From positions 1-31,143 of the forward strand of contig PCYI01000004.1 in NCBI GenBank assembly GCA_002774795.1: a stretch of DNA of 31,143 nt, in the 5' to 3' direction. Origin of the DNA: Candidatus Vogelbacteria bacterium CG10_big_fil_rev_8_21_14_0_10_51_16. GTDB taxonomy: Bacteria; Patescibacteriota; Minisyncoccia; Phycocordibacterales; JACRKE01. The notes beneath the pieces are model-generated. The model worked only from the letters and a program-made list of their open reading frames with translations, was not told the DNA's origin and did no database searches. The translations under genes were made by a program, and so were the position numbers. Below are positions 15,146 to 21,924 of this stretch, piece after piece (the stretch's first letter is position 1; the number at the start of each line of letters is the position of its first letter).

Positions 15146-16417
15146 ATGGACATTTTTTTTCAAAAACTAAAAACAATCGCCCTCGATTCATCCTTGAGAA
15201 ACAGGATACTTTTTGTAATTGGGGCTTTGGTGATATTTAGATTTGTGGGTAATATCCCCATTCCCGGCGTAGATGAAGCCCGCCTAGCCTCATTCCTTGC
15301 AGGCAGTCAATTTTTCGGTCTTCTAAACATTTTTTCCGGCGGCGGTCTTTCTAATCTATCGATATTGATGCTGGGAGTGGGGCCTTATATTACAGCCTCC
15401 ATTATTATGCAGTTGCTCACGATGATATTTCCGAAGTTGAAGGAAATGTATCAAGAGGATGGCCAGCTTGGTCGGCGCAAGTTCGCCCAGTATTCACGCT
15501 TGCTATCTTTGCCTCTCGCGGCTCTTCAGGCTTTTGGTCTCCTTTTTCTTTTGCGTCAACAGGGGATTATCGTTGAGGCCGGTCTCTTTGCTCATGCCCT
15601 AGATATTATTGTGGTGAGCGCCGGAGCTATTTTCTTGATGTGGCTTGGTGAATTGATGACAGAGTACGGCATTGGAAATGGCATCTCTATCCTCATTTTT
15701 GCCGGTATCGTGGCCAGTGCGCCTACCCAGCTTTCCCAGCTCTACTTTAGCTTTACCCCGGCCGACGCGCCTCTTTATCTAGGTTTTATTGCTGTAGCTC
15801 TTGTGATTGTGGCCGGAGTCGTCATTATTACAGAGGCGGAGCGGCCTATTCCCGTCACCTACGCCAAACGCGTGCGAGGTATGAAGGTCTATGGAGGCGG
15901 TTCTACGTATCTTCCTCTACGAGTTAATCAAGCTGGTGTTATGCCGATTATTTTCGCGCTTTCCATTCTGCTTTTCCCGCAAATGGTGGTCTCTTTTCTT
16001 TCGGGTATTGATAATGCCACAATAGCCTCCATTGCCGGCACACTCTCCGCTATCTTGCAGAATCAGTGGGTATACGGCTCTTTCTATTTTGTTTTGGTTT
16101 TTCTCTTTACCTATTTTTATACGGCCGTCACTTTTGACCCGGATCAAATTTCCACCAATCTGCAAAAGAGCGGAGCCTTTATTCCCGGAGTGCGTCCCGG
16201 TCCTTCTACCTCTGACTATCTTGGCAAGATTCTCTTGCGTCTCACTTTGGTAGGAGCTCTCTTCCTTGCTGTCATTGCTGTTCTTCCTCTTATTCTACAG
16301 GCCTTCACCGGCGTGCAGGCGCTCGCTATTGGCGGTACGAGCCTACTCATTGTGGTCTCGGTGGTGATTGATTTCGTCAAACAGTTGGACGCACAACTCT
16401 CCATGCGCGAGTACTAG
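15146..16417 (+). CDS. secY: Protein translocase channel subunit SecY
   Basis: SecY forms the membrane channel of the Sec system, fed by SecA (encoded at 72-2714) and co-translational ribosomes. The 423-residue protein has ten predicted spans. Recognisable blocks are NIPIPGVDEARL near the start with the plug-region FFGLLNIFSGGGLSNLSI-type stretch (about 52-70), LGVGPYITASIIMQLL (about 76-91), the cytoplasmic loop VTYAKRVRGMKVYGG (about 237-251) that contacts SecA and ribosome, and the C-terminal GKILLRLTLVGALFLAVIAVLP segment. Length and order are normal. It ends the ribosomal run; adk and map follow as in many spc operons, but a promoter-like site lies in the next gap. Confidence 0.97.
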   Translation: MDIFFQKLKTIALDSSLRNRILFVIGALVIFRFVGNIPIPGVDEARLASFLAGSQFFGLLNIFSGGGLSNLSILMLGVGPYITASIIMQLLTMIFPKLKEMYQEDGQLGRRKFAQYSRLLSLPLAALQAFGLLFLLRQQGIIVEAGLFAHALDIIVVSAGAIFLMWLGELMTEYGIGNGISILIFAGIVASAPTQLSQLYFSFTPADAPLYLGFIAVALVIVAGVVIITEAERPIPVTYAKRVRGMKVYGGGSTYLPLRVNQAGVMPIIFALSILLFPQMVVSFLSGIDNATIASIAGTLSAILQNQWVYGSFYFVLVFLFTYFYTAVTFDPDQISTNLQKSGAFIPGVRPGPSTSDYLGKILLRLTLVGALFLAVIAVLPLILQAFTGVQALAIGGTSLLIVVSVVIDFVKQLDAQLSMREY

Positions 16418-16499
16418 GCCACAGGGCATAGAAAAAATCACCATGCTATAATGTCCCCACTAGTATGACTACGCCCTACGCCCTATGCCCTATGCCCTC
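16418..16499 (+). repeat. Word-repeat dyad between secY and adk
   Basis: GGGCATAG words at 16423-16431 face ACGCCCTACGCCCTATGCCCTATG-like words at 16471-16499 (unit CCCTATG or CCCTACG, about three and a half copies). The last unit supplies the preferred ATG of adk at 16492. The loop holds the promoter-like site at 16444-16452. Confidence 0.65.
16444..16452 (+). promoter_or_regulatory. Extended -10 promoter before adk
   Basis: TGC directly precedes a perfect TATAAT (16447-16452). No good -35 is seen. Transcription would start near 16459, shortly before the candidate starts at 16465 and 16492. If active, adk and map can be made independently of the ribosomal operon. Confidence 0.5.
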
Positions 16500-17103
16500 G
16501 TTCCAACACTTCACTCTCATCTTCGTCGGACGATCTGGGAGCGGCAAGGGCACCCAGGCGGAGCTTATAATCAAGGAGCTTGCGCGCCAGGGTTGTCCAG
16601 AGGACAAGATTCTCTATGTGGAGACCGGGAAGCGTTTTAGGCAGTTTCTCGCGGGAGATAATATGGCCGCCGACCAAGCCCGAACGGTAATGGAAAATGG
16701 AGAGCTTCAGCCCGCTTTTCTTTCAATCACCATGTGGGCCAATGTTTTTGTAGAGGAGCTTCGGCCGGAGCATGAGCACGTACTCCTCGACGGTAGCCCC
16801 CGCCGTCTCGACGAAGCCAAGGTGCTCGACCAAGCTCTTACATTTTTTGAGCGGAAAAAACCAATCGTCATAAACGTGCAAGTATCTGAAACGTGGGCCC
16901 GCGAAAGACTGACAGCGCGTCATCGTACCGATGATGCTCGGCCGGGGGATATCGATAAGCGATTTGCCTGGTTTGCTCGAGACGTTGTGCCGGTAATTGA
17001 ATGGTATCGCATCAACCCGGACTACACTTTTTTGGAAGTGAATGGGGAGCAGACGGTAGAGCAAGTGCAAAGTGAGATATTTGCTAAACTTGGCCTAAAA
17101 TAA
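16492..17103 (+). CDS. adk: Adenylate kinase-type nucleoside monophosphate kinase, short form
   Basis: Adenylate kinases interconvert ATP plus AMP and two ADP. The 203-residue protein has the P-loop GRSGSGKGTQ (about 13-22) and the NMP-binding LLDGSPR (about 100-106), where most relatives have DGFPR. ERLTARHRTDDARPGDIDKRF (about 142-162) is split by a short lid without the four zinc cysteines. Its place after secY is the usual place of adk, and a long zinc-type homologue lies at 21925-23019. I prefer the ATG at 16492 because the stretch before it is word-repeat DNA; an ATG at 16465 in frame would add nine residues. Whether this enzyme is specific for AMP is unproven because DGSPR deviates. 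Confidence 0.85.
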   Translation: MPSFQHFTLIFVGRSGSGKGTQAELIIKELARQGCPEDKILYVETGKRFRQFLAGDNMAADQARTVMENGELQPAFLSITMWANVFVEELRPEHEHVLLDGSPRRLDEAKVLDQALTFFERKKPIVINVQVSETWARERLTARHRTDDARPGDIDKRFAWFARDVVPVIEWYRINPDYTFLEVNGEQTVEQVQSEIFAKLGLK

Positions 17104-17291
17104 GCACGAAATCATAAATCTGAAGCACGAAAAAAGCACTAAATCCAAAGCTCTAAAACACGAAACCGAATTCGTTTAGATATTCATGATTTAGTGTTTA
17201 TAATTTGTTTGTGTCCCGACGCTTGCGGTCGGGACCCCGTACTTTCGCCCTTGGCGAAACGTCGGGGCTTCAGATTTCGTGCTTCGTGCTT
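17102..17291 (+). repeat. Word-repeat dyads between adk and map
   Basis: AAGCACGAAATC and CTGAAGCACGAA words (17102-17130) face CTTCAGATTTCGTGCTTCGTGCTT (17268-17291). Inside, AGCACTAAAT faces ATTTAGTGTT (17188-17198), and a separate perfect hairpin has 8-base arms GTCCCGAC/GTCGGGAC (17213-17220, 17228-17235). A TATAAT at 17199-17204 may be a promoter for map, with a weak -35. This gap is the longest of the repeat gaps in the cluster. Confidence 0.75.
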
Positions 17292-17330
17292 AACAAAGTT
17301 TACGAGTCACATTTGTCAAGACTGTCAAAG

Positions 17331-18089
17331 ATGCTAATTAAAACAGCTAATGAGATTGAAGTTTTGCGAGAAGGTGGCCGGCGCCTTGCGGCTGTTTTGC
17401 GCGAGGTCGTTGTTGCCGTGCGCCCGGGAGTGACCGAGCTGGAGCTCGATGCTTTGGCGGAAAAACTGATCCGCGCCGGGGGAGACACTCCCGCTTTTAA
17501 AAACTATCAGCCGGGCGGAGCAAATATCCCCTTTCCGGCCACGCTGTGTGTGTCTGTGAACGATGCCATTGTGCACGGCATTCCCACCCATCGCGCCCTT
17601 GAGGAGGGAGATATTGTCGGTCTTGATATCGGGCTTGCCCATAAGGGGCTCTATACTGACATGGCCCGCACTATCATGGTGGGGGAGGTGTCGACCCAAG
17701 ACCGCGTTCTGGTGGAGGATACCGAGCGTGCCCTTTCTCTTGGTATTTCCGCCACCTGCTCTGGTGCCCGTATGGGAGATGTCGGGGCGGCGATCGAAGC
17801 TGTTGCCCGACCGCACCATTATGGCATCGTGCGTGAGCTGGGCGGGCACGGCGTTGGCCATGCTCAACACGAGAAACCATATATTCCAAACTATGGAGTA
17901 AAAGGCAAGGGTTCTAAGCTCATGGCGGGCATGGTGCTCGCCCTTGAACCCATGTTTAACATCGGCACCGAAGAGATTCTCCTTGGGGAAGACGGCTACA
18001 CATACCGGACAGCCGATGGTAGCCGGAGCGCCCACTTTGAGCACACTATTGTTATTACAGAAAGCGGACCGGAGGTGCTCACTCTATAA
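17331..18089 (+). CDS. map: Methionine aminopeptidase, type I
   Basis: MAP removes the starting methionine from nascent proteins. The 252-residue product matches the minimal type I enzyme. The metal-binding residues are in order: Asp in GLDIG (about 99), Asp in YTDMA (about 110), His in GGHGVGHAQHE (about 173), Glu in LEPMF (about 206) and Glu in HFEHT (about 237). The substrate-pocket His in IVHGIP (about 82) is present. The ATG at 17331 (MLIKTANEIEVLREGG) was chosen because the 42 codons before it are repeat DNA unlike any MAP. map closes the spc-like run; infA, rpmJ and rpsM, which often follow, are not here. Its stop codon is the first triplet of a palindrome. Confidence 0.95.
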   Translation: MLIKTANEIEVLREGGRRLAAVLREVVVAVRPGVTELELDALAEKLIRAGGDTPAFKNYQPGGANIPFPATLCVSVNDAIVHGIPTHRALEEGDIVGLDIGLAHKGLYTDMARTIMVGEVSTQDRVLVEDTERALSLGISATCSGARMGDVGAAIEAVARPHHYGIVRELGGHGVGHAQHEKPYIPNYGVKGKGSKLMAGMVLALEPMFNIGTEEILLGEDGYTYRTADGSRSAHFEHTIVITESGPEVLTL

Positions 18090-18113
18090 TAAAGGGGTCA
18101 GACCCCTTTATTA
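18087..18113. repeat. GGGGTCAGACCCC palindrome, copy A
   Basis: Perfect 13-base arms around a central A, with the core AAAGGGGTCAGACCCCTTT. It begins at the stop codon of map and is followed by a second half copy (18114-18130). Other copies lie at 19730-19756, 20498-20526 and 21564-21590. The stem followed by T-rich sequence may also end the map transcript. Confidence 0.85.
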
Positions 18114-18231
18114 CAGACCCCTTTATTATCAAGAATCTGTGGTCTAATATTTTATCGCTATAACCTATTACATTGAGAATCTAACAATTTAAACAAGAGA
18201 CAAGGTAACGCTTAGTGTCGGAAATAATTTC

Positions 18232-18897
18232 ATGCCAGGTATCGCTAAGTTCGAAGAAAAAATCAGAAGCGCCATAAATCAAAAAGATGGCGAGTTTGGA
18301 AATGGCATTTTGTATAAAATGTGTTTAGAAAATCCATATCATAATGAGCCAGATGTTGTTTCCGGGAAAATATGGCTGATTGGTCGTGCGTACAGCGCCG
18401 CTATTGAACGAGTAAGAAGCAAGAAAAAAATAAATGATGATTTTTATAAAGAGGAAGTAGGGCCAACGCTAAGAGACGGCATTCTTGATGAGAGACTAAA
18501 AAATTTAGGAAGCATAAGAAAGATAGATAAAGAGAATTTGAGGCAAATTTTATCCACACACAAATACCTACAGAGTAAAATACACGGAATAACAGGTCTA
18601 AATAAACGCTCACTTTGTTCCAAGTACTTACACTTTCATTTGCCTGAATTATTTTTCATCTATGACTCAAGGGTTGACGGCACCTTGCGAAAGATATATC
18701 CAAGGTGGAAAGATTTTAACAATACATTAATCGATGATGTTGATAAGCCGTATGCAATTTTTTTCTGCAAGGCATTGGCCTTGAAAAACGAAGTGGAAGA
18801 AAGGATGAAATTAGAGATAACGCCTCGACACGTAGATAATTTTCTCATAAACGAAGCCAATGAATTGATCAAACAGAGCAGAACAGGAAAGAAGTAA
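18232..18897 (+). CDS. Unknown conserved-looking protein, AT-rich
   Basis: A 221-residue soluble protein that I cannot assign to a named family. Blocks that look conserved are KIWLIGRAYSAAIERVR (about 45-61), the motif LNKRSLCSKYLHFHLPELFFIYDSR-type stretch (about 124-148, starting with the KRSL/SKYLHFH core) and a C-terminal charged helix. The KYLHFH and IYDSR motifs are of the kind found in widespread hypothetical proteins of defence or mobile islands, but that is only a resemblance. Codon use is clearly AT-rich compared with the ribosomal genes next door, which points to transfer. It lies between palindrome copy A and the DnaA-like gene, which it faces tail to tail with a four-base gap. 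It contains a perfect DnaA-box sequence (TTATCCACA, 18550-18558). Confidence 0.65.
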   Translation: MPGIAKFEEKIRSAINQKDGEFGNGILYKMCLENPYHNEPDVVSGKIWLIGRAYSAAIERVRSKKKINDDFYKEEVGPTLRDGILDERLKNLGSIRKIDKENLRQILSTHKYLQSKIHGITGLNKRSLCSKYLHFHLPELFFIYDSRVDGTLRKIYPRWKDFNNTLIDDVDKPYAIFFCKALALKNEVEERMKLEITPRHVDNFLINEANELIKQSRTGKK

Positions 18898-18901
18898 TAT
18901 C

Positions 18902-19672
18902 CTAAAAATCCCATCTTGACAGCCAGCCATACTTTTTCGCGATAGTGTCCACTTCTTCTTGAGTATGTGTCTTTTTTCCTTGCACGAACGCAAGCGCTAC
19001 TCTCTGGAACAGCATCCGCATCGAACGTATGCCATTATTGCCATAATTAGCGACGTAAGTGAGAATCTCGTCCGGGAGAGTTTCTCGGTAACCCTGTTCG
19101 TGGGCGTCTCTTTTAAGTAATGTGAAGCAAGCGTCAAAGTTGGGTATTTGTAAGTTCCAGATGCTCGAGTTTTCCAGCTGCTGGCTTGATGATTTTGAAA
19201 GATAATGGAAAACTATTTCTGAAAATGGCTGGCCATGCCAGGCGATAACCGTTTGCTTCTGTTGCTCACATCGCAGTATGACCAACAATAGAAGTGACAT
19301 GAGAGTCTTTTCTTTACCCAATAAAAGGTCGAAGTCATCGATGAGGAGAATGTCAGGTTTGCAATATTGTTCAAGAAAACAATGTTCCATTCTCTTGACA
19401 CATTCTTTTACCAGCACAGATGTGATATCTTCTGTGGAAATATAAAGTGTATGAAGCGCTGGGTATAAGTTTGAGGCTTCATTTCTGATGGCATAGAGCA
19501 AGTGGGTTTTACCTACCCCACGCGTAGTCCCATAAACACAGAATGGGTTATGGTGCGCTACTGCTTCTTTAACGATTTCATGCGCCGTCCTGATCGTGGG
19601 TTCATTAAAAGAGTCGACAACAATGGTGTCGAAACAATATTTTGCATTATGCCAGAGGCCGGGCATCCGCAC
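18902..19672 (-). CDS. DnaA-like AAA+ ATPase without DNA-binding domain IV
   Basis: The 256-residue protein resembles domain III of the replication initiator DnaA: an N-terminal KYCFDTIVVDSFNE segment (about 11-24), Walker A RGVGKTH (about 51-57), Walker B LLIDDFD (about 109-115) and a lid-type helical C-terminus ending in KKYGWLS. The helix-turn-helix DNA-binding domain IV is missing, so it is not a stand-alone initiator. Hda and DnaC/IstB loaders have this sort of build. It lies convergent with the unknown gene at 18232-18897 and just downstream of a palindrome copy, within the cassette region. Role could be control of replication, or helper ATPase of a mobile element; neither is shown. Confidence 0.75.
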   Translation of the reverse strand: MRMPGLWHNAKYCFDTIVVDSFNEPTIRTAHEIVKEAVAHHNPFCVYGTTRGVGKTHLLYAIRNEASNLYPALHTLYISTEDITSVLVKECVKRMEHCFLEQYCKPDILLIDDFDLLLGKEKTLMSLLLLVILRCEQQKQTVIAWHGQPFSEIVFHYLSKSSSQQLENSSIWNLQIPNFDACFTLLKRDAHEQGYRETLPDEILTYVANYGNNGIRSMRMLFQRVALAFVQGKKTHTQEEVDTIAKKYGWLSRWDF

Positions 19673-19729
19673 AGTCTATAGAACCGTAAACAGCTCGCAA
19701 GTGGATAATTTCTACGTAAAGAAATAAAG

Positions 19730-19756
19730 AAATAAAGGGGTCAGACCCCTTTATTT
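19730..19756. repeat. GGGGTCAGACCCC palindrome, copy B
   Basis: 13-base arms (19730-19742 and 19744-19756) around a central A. It lies 32 bases below the end of the second RAYT and is the lower boundary of that cassette. Its central base is A, while copy C has T on the plus strand, so the two copies around the RAYT face opposite ways. Confidence 0.85.
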
Positions 19757-19788
19757 TCAAAGATATATGGTATAATACTGCACACAAA

Positions 19789-20472
19789 CTAGCCTTTTTT
19801 CGGACGGCCACGTGGCCGTCCGGTTGCGACGATACCGAACTTTTCCTGTAGTTTTTCTTTCCATCCAATACTACCAAACGGGATTTCTTTGTTGACAGCA
19901 GTACGAATCTCTCGGAGCTTCTCTTTTTGACTATCACTATCGTCTTCTTCGTTTAACGATGATAGGTAATCATCCGGCATTTCCACTGGCCATTCGGAGA
20001 GCATCTTTTTTTGTTTGTCTGTGCCATGCTTGCGTATCCAGGCGCTACTCCAGCGCCAGTCCTCCGCATTTGCTACCAAGCCAGCACGGAGAGCGTTACG
20101 CTCGGCATAGCGGCATACGCGATGAAAGTATCCATCGCTTTCAATTATGAATGACTTGTACCTACCTTGATAGACGTGTCCAAAGCCAACGGTGTCGTGA
20201 TATGTATGGTAACGCGCAGTATGTGTCGTGCATAGCCATGCCATAAATTTACCCATGTCTCCGTCACGAATTGGAGATAGAACCAGATGCCAATGGTTAG
20301 GCATAAGTTCAAACACATACAGCCTTATATCAAATTGCTCAACTCCATCCATAAGTATTTCTTCGAACGCGAGATAGTCACCATCACTAAAGAAGATAGT
20401 GCGTTTAGCGTTTGCGCGATTGATGATATGGTAAACCTGGTCGGCCAGGTCAATTCTTTGGGAACGAGGCAT
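19789..20472 (-). CDS. REP-associated tyrosine transposase (RAYT 2)
   Basis: A 227-residue Y1/HUH single-strand transposase. It has the start MPRSQRIDLADQVYHIINR, the HxH pair in MPNHWHLVL (about 58-66), VYQGRYKSF (about 100-108) and the catalytic-tyrosine block RYAERNALRAGLV (about 121-133, Tyr at about 122). The C-terminus ends in GRPRGRPKKG, an AT-hook-like tail. I took the ATG at 20472; an in-frame ATG at 20550 would read through the palindrome. The gene sits between palindrome copies B and C in opposite orientation, the arrangement expected of a RAYT and its target repeats. It belongs to a different subtype from RAYT 1. Confidence 0.92.
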   Translation of the reverse strand: MPRSQRIDLADQVYHIINRANAKRTIFFSDGDYLAFEEILMDGVEQFDIRLYVFELMPNHWHLVLSPIRDGDMGKFMAWLCTTHTARYHTYHDTVGFGHVYQGRYKSFIIESDGYFHRVCRYAERNALRAGLVANAEDWRWSSAWIRKHGTDKQKKMLSEWPVEMPDDYLSSLNEEDDSDSQKEKLREIRTAVNKEIPFGSIGWKEKLQEKFGIVATGRPRGRPKKG

Positions 20473-20497
20473 GTTATTATTGTACCACATATTTTGT

Positions 20498-20526
20498 AAA
20501 ACAAAGGGGTCTGACCCCTTTGTTTT
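20498..20526. repeat. GGGGTCAGACCCC palindrome, copy C
   Basis: Arms of 14 bases (20498-20511 and 20513-20526) around a central T. The outer bases are AAAACAAA/TTTGTTTT rather than TAATAAA/TTTATTA, so this copy has drifted from A, B and D at its edges while its core is unchanged. It lies just upstream of RAYT 2. Confidence 0.85.
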
Positions 20527-20647
20527 GACGCGAAGCGGAGGTATTGACAAGATAGCATTGACTGTGATTTACTTTTTTGGTAGAAGTTTGGGAAACGGTG
20601 AGATCAAGGGCTCGGATAGTCCGACTCCTTGAGAGTAGCCATACCGG

Positions 20648-20672
20648 CCACGTTTGACGTGGCGAAGGAGGT
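20648..20672 (+). promoter_or_regulatory. Hairpin and strong Shine-Dalgarno site of the GC-rich orphan
   Basis: A 6-base stem (GCCACG/CGTGGC) ends next to a full AAGGAGGT (20665-20672), eight bases before the ATG at 20681. Strong ribosome binding sites are rare in this window, and this one fixes the start. Confidence 0.7.
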
Positions 20673-20680
20673 AGTAGCCC

Positions 20681-21466
20681 ATGAGAAGCAAGGGTAAGCC
20701 CTCAACGGAGGCCCAGCGAGCGGCGCTCGCGGGGATCTTCACAACCCAGGTTGCCCCCAGCTTGGTGGGCATGAGCAATGAGGCGCTCCAGCGCCTCTGC
20801 GGGAACCCGCCCTATATGGCCCGGCGTTTACGGGCGTACGTCGAAGCGGGATGCCCCGACTTTCCGCACTCCAGCATGACGGCGCGTCCGAGTGGCCTCA
20901 TCCTCCCCGAGCGTAAGCTCGTCGAGGCCACGGCCATCGACTTCTCGCCCGACATGTTCCCCGACTGCCGGGTCGGAGCGGCGGTTCAGATGGGGATCGA
21001 CTTTGGTGTCCCCATCGAAGAGGCGCTCGCCCGCCGAGGCGACCCGACTCGCGTCGGAGCGGTCAGGAGTGACCTCTTCACGGAGGCCAACTTCCCGACA
21101 TCGCACCCGGGCGTTGTGTGGGCGAACCTCTTCGCTGTGAACTACGGCCGCTACATGTCGAATGCCGGGCTCCAGGATTGGCCGGCGAAGATAAAGATTG
21201 CCACTGGCCGTGACCTTCGCTACGCTTCTGCGAAGGTGGAGGCTCAGGCCCTCCAGGCCGCCCCCCGCCCCGCCTTCGACGGGTGCTACCCACTCGTCGC
21301 CTACGGCAACCACTGGGCGGACGCTGACGGCGATCGCTACTTCCTCAGGGCGAGCCTGGGCGGTGGCTCGCGCGACGTCGCCTACGTTTGGAGCAACCCT
21401 CGGGGCGGCTGGGACGGCCACTGGTGGTTCCTCGTCCTCGAGTATCTTGAGGCCCTGGTCCTCTGA
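20681..21466 (+). CDS. GC-rich orphan protein 1
   Basis: A 261-residue protein of unknown family. It has no signal peptide or membrane span. The N-terminal third is Ala/Arg/Pro-rich with a motif RALAGIFTTQ-like helix; the C-terminal end is aromatic and Gly-rich (GGWDGHWWFLVLEYLEALVL, about 242-261), possibly a small beta domain. The coding sequence is very rich in G and C, with a bias to GAG/CTC/GCC codons, unlike the AT-rich genes beside it, which suggests a different origin. It lies between palindromes C and D, has a strong Shine-Dalgarno site, and is followed by its own terminator at 21529-21558. A second GC-rich orphan at 28863-29489 has a similar setting, but I see no sequence likeness between them. 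Confidence 0.7.
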   Translation: MRSKGKPSTEAQRAALAGIFTTQVAPSLVGMSNEALQRLCGNPPYMARRLRAYVEAGCPDFPHSSMTARPSGLILPERKLVEATAIDFSPDMFPDCRVGAAVQMGIDFGVPIEEALARRGDPTRVGAVRSDLFTEANFPTSHPGVVWANLFAVNYGRYMSNAGLQDWPAKIKIATGRDLRYASAKVEAQALQAAPRPAFDGCYPLVAYGNHWADADGDRYFLRASLGGGSRDVAYVWSNPRGGWDGHWWFLVLEYLEALVL

Positions 21467-21528
21467 TACTCCGGACCCCTCTGGAACCCTGGCCCCCTGG
21501 ATTTCTGGAACCCTGGAACGGGTTCTCC

Positions 21529-21558
21529 CCGGCACGCGCTTTGCGCGTGCCGGTTTTC
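21529..21558 (+). terminator. Intrinsic terminator of GC-rich orphan 1
   Basis: Eleven-base GC-rich arms (21529-21539 and 21543-21553) around TTT, followed by TTTTCT. It stands directly after the orphan gene, which ends at 21466, and before palindrome copy D. Confidence 0.75.
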
Positions 21559-21563
21559 TATTG

Positions 21564-21590
21564 TAATAAAGGGGTCAGACCCCTTTATTA
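21564..21590. repeat. GGGGTCAGACCCC palindrome, copy D
   Basis: 13-base arms (21564-21576 and 21578-21590) around a central A, identical over the arms to copy A. It closes the third cassette and lies seven bases before the large GC-rich repeat R1. Confidence 0.85.
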
Positions 21591-21597
21591 CCTTGAG

Positions 21598-21726
21598 TTA
21601 CGAAATGCGAGTTTTTTCCCTCCCCCTGGCTAGGGGAGGGCTAGGGTGGGGTTGTGGTTAAGCCACATACAACCAACCTACCCCCTCCCAACCTCCCCCT
21701 GGCCAGGGGGAGGGGCCATTTCGTAA
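21598..21726. repeat. GC-rich repeat R1, short form, with terminal inverted repeats
   Basis: 129 bases bounded by TTACGAAATG and its complement CATTTCGTAA. Inside are CCCTCCCCCTGGC-type words and, at the right end, CTCCCCCTGGCCAGGGGGAG. A longer relative is R2 (28504-28749) with the same ends, and R3 (about 29571-29782) shares the right half. No protein is encoded. It looks like a non-autonomous mobile or REP-type element. Confidence 0.75.
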
Positions 21727-21760
21727 TTCACAGTTTATTAGCGACGTAGAGCGAGAGAGC

Positions 21761-21837
21761 AGACCGTCCGAAAACGGGAAGCCTTGCTTCTCAATGCATT
21801 TGGAAGCGAGGCTTCCGGGCCTGTTTTCGGACGGTCT
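21761..21837. other. Nested 77-base hairpin
   Basis: The outer arms pair perfectly over 15 bases (21761-21775 with 21823-21837). The inner arms pair over 14 bases with one G-U (21777-21790 with 21803-21816), around a 12-base loop. The internal loop is lopsided (1 and 6 bases). It has no T-tract. It lies between R1 and the kinase gene, and could be a structured RNA, a cruciform or an element remnant. Confidence 0.6.
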
Positions 21838-21887
21838 GGGGGTAGTGCCCTCTATTTTGATTATGGCTGGCGTGGCTTCTGTTTTTC

Positions 21888-21896
21888 TGCTAAAAT
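21888..21896 (+). promoter_or_regulatory. Extended -10 candidate before the zinc-type kinase
   Basis: TGC followed by TAAAAT (21891-21896) precedes the ATG at 21925 by 28 bases. The -35 is poor. Weak evidence on its own. Confidence 0.3.
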
Positions 21897-21924
21897 TCAC
21901 TCCTACTAATAACAAAAAACATAC

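Noticed and set aside
16465..16491. Start of adk at 16465
   Set aside because: The extra nine codons are word-repeat DNA like that of other gaps, and homologues start close to the P-loop. It stays possible because of the near-leaderless promoter.
17334..18044. Long minus-strand open frame inside map
   Set aside because: It is a shadow of the map gene, with no motif or start site.
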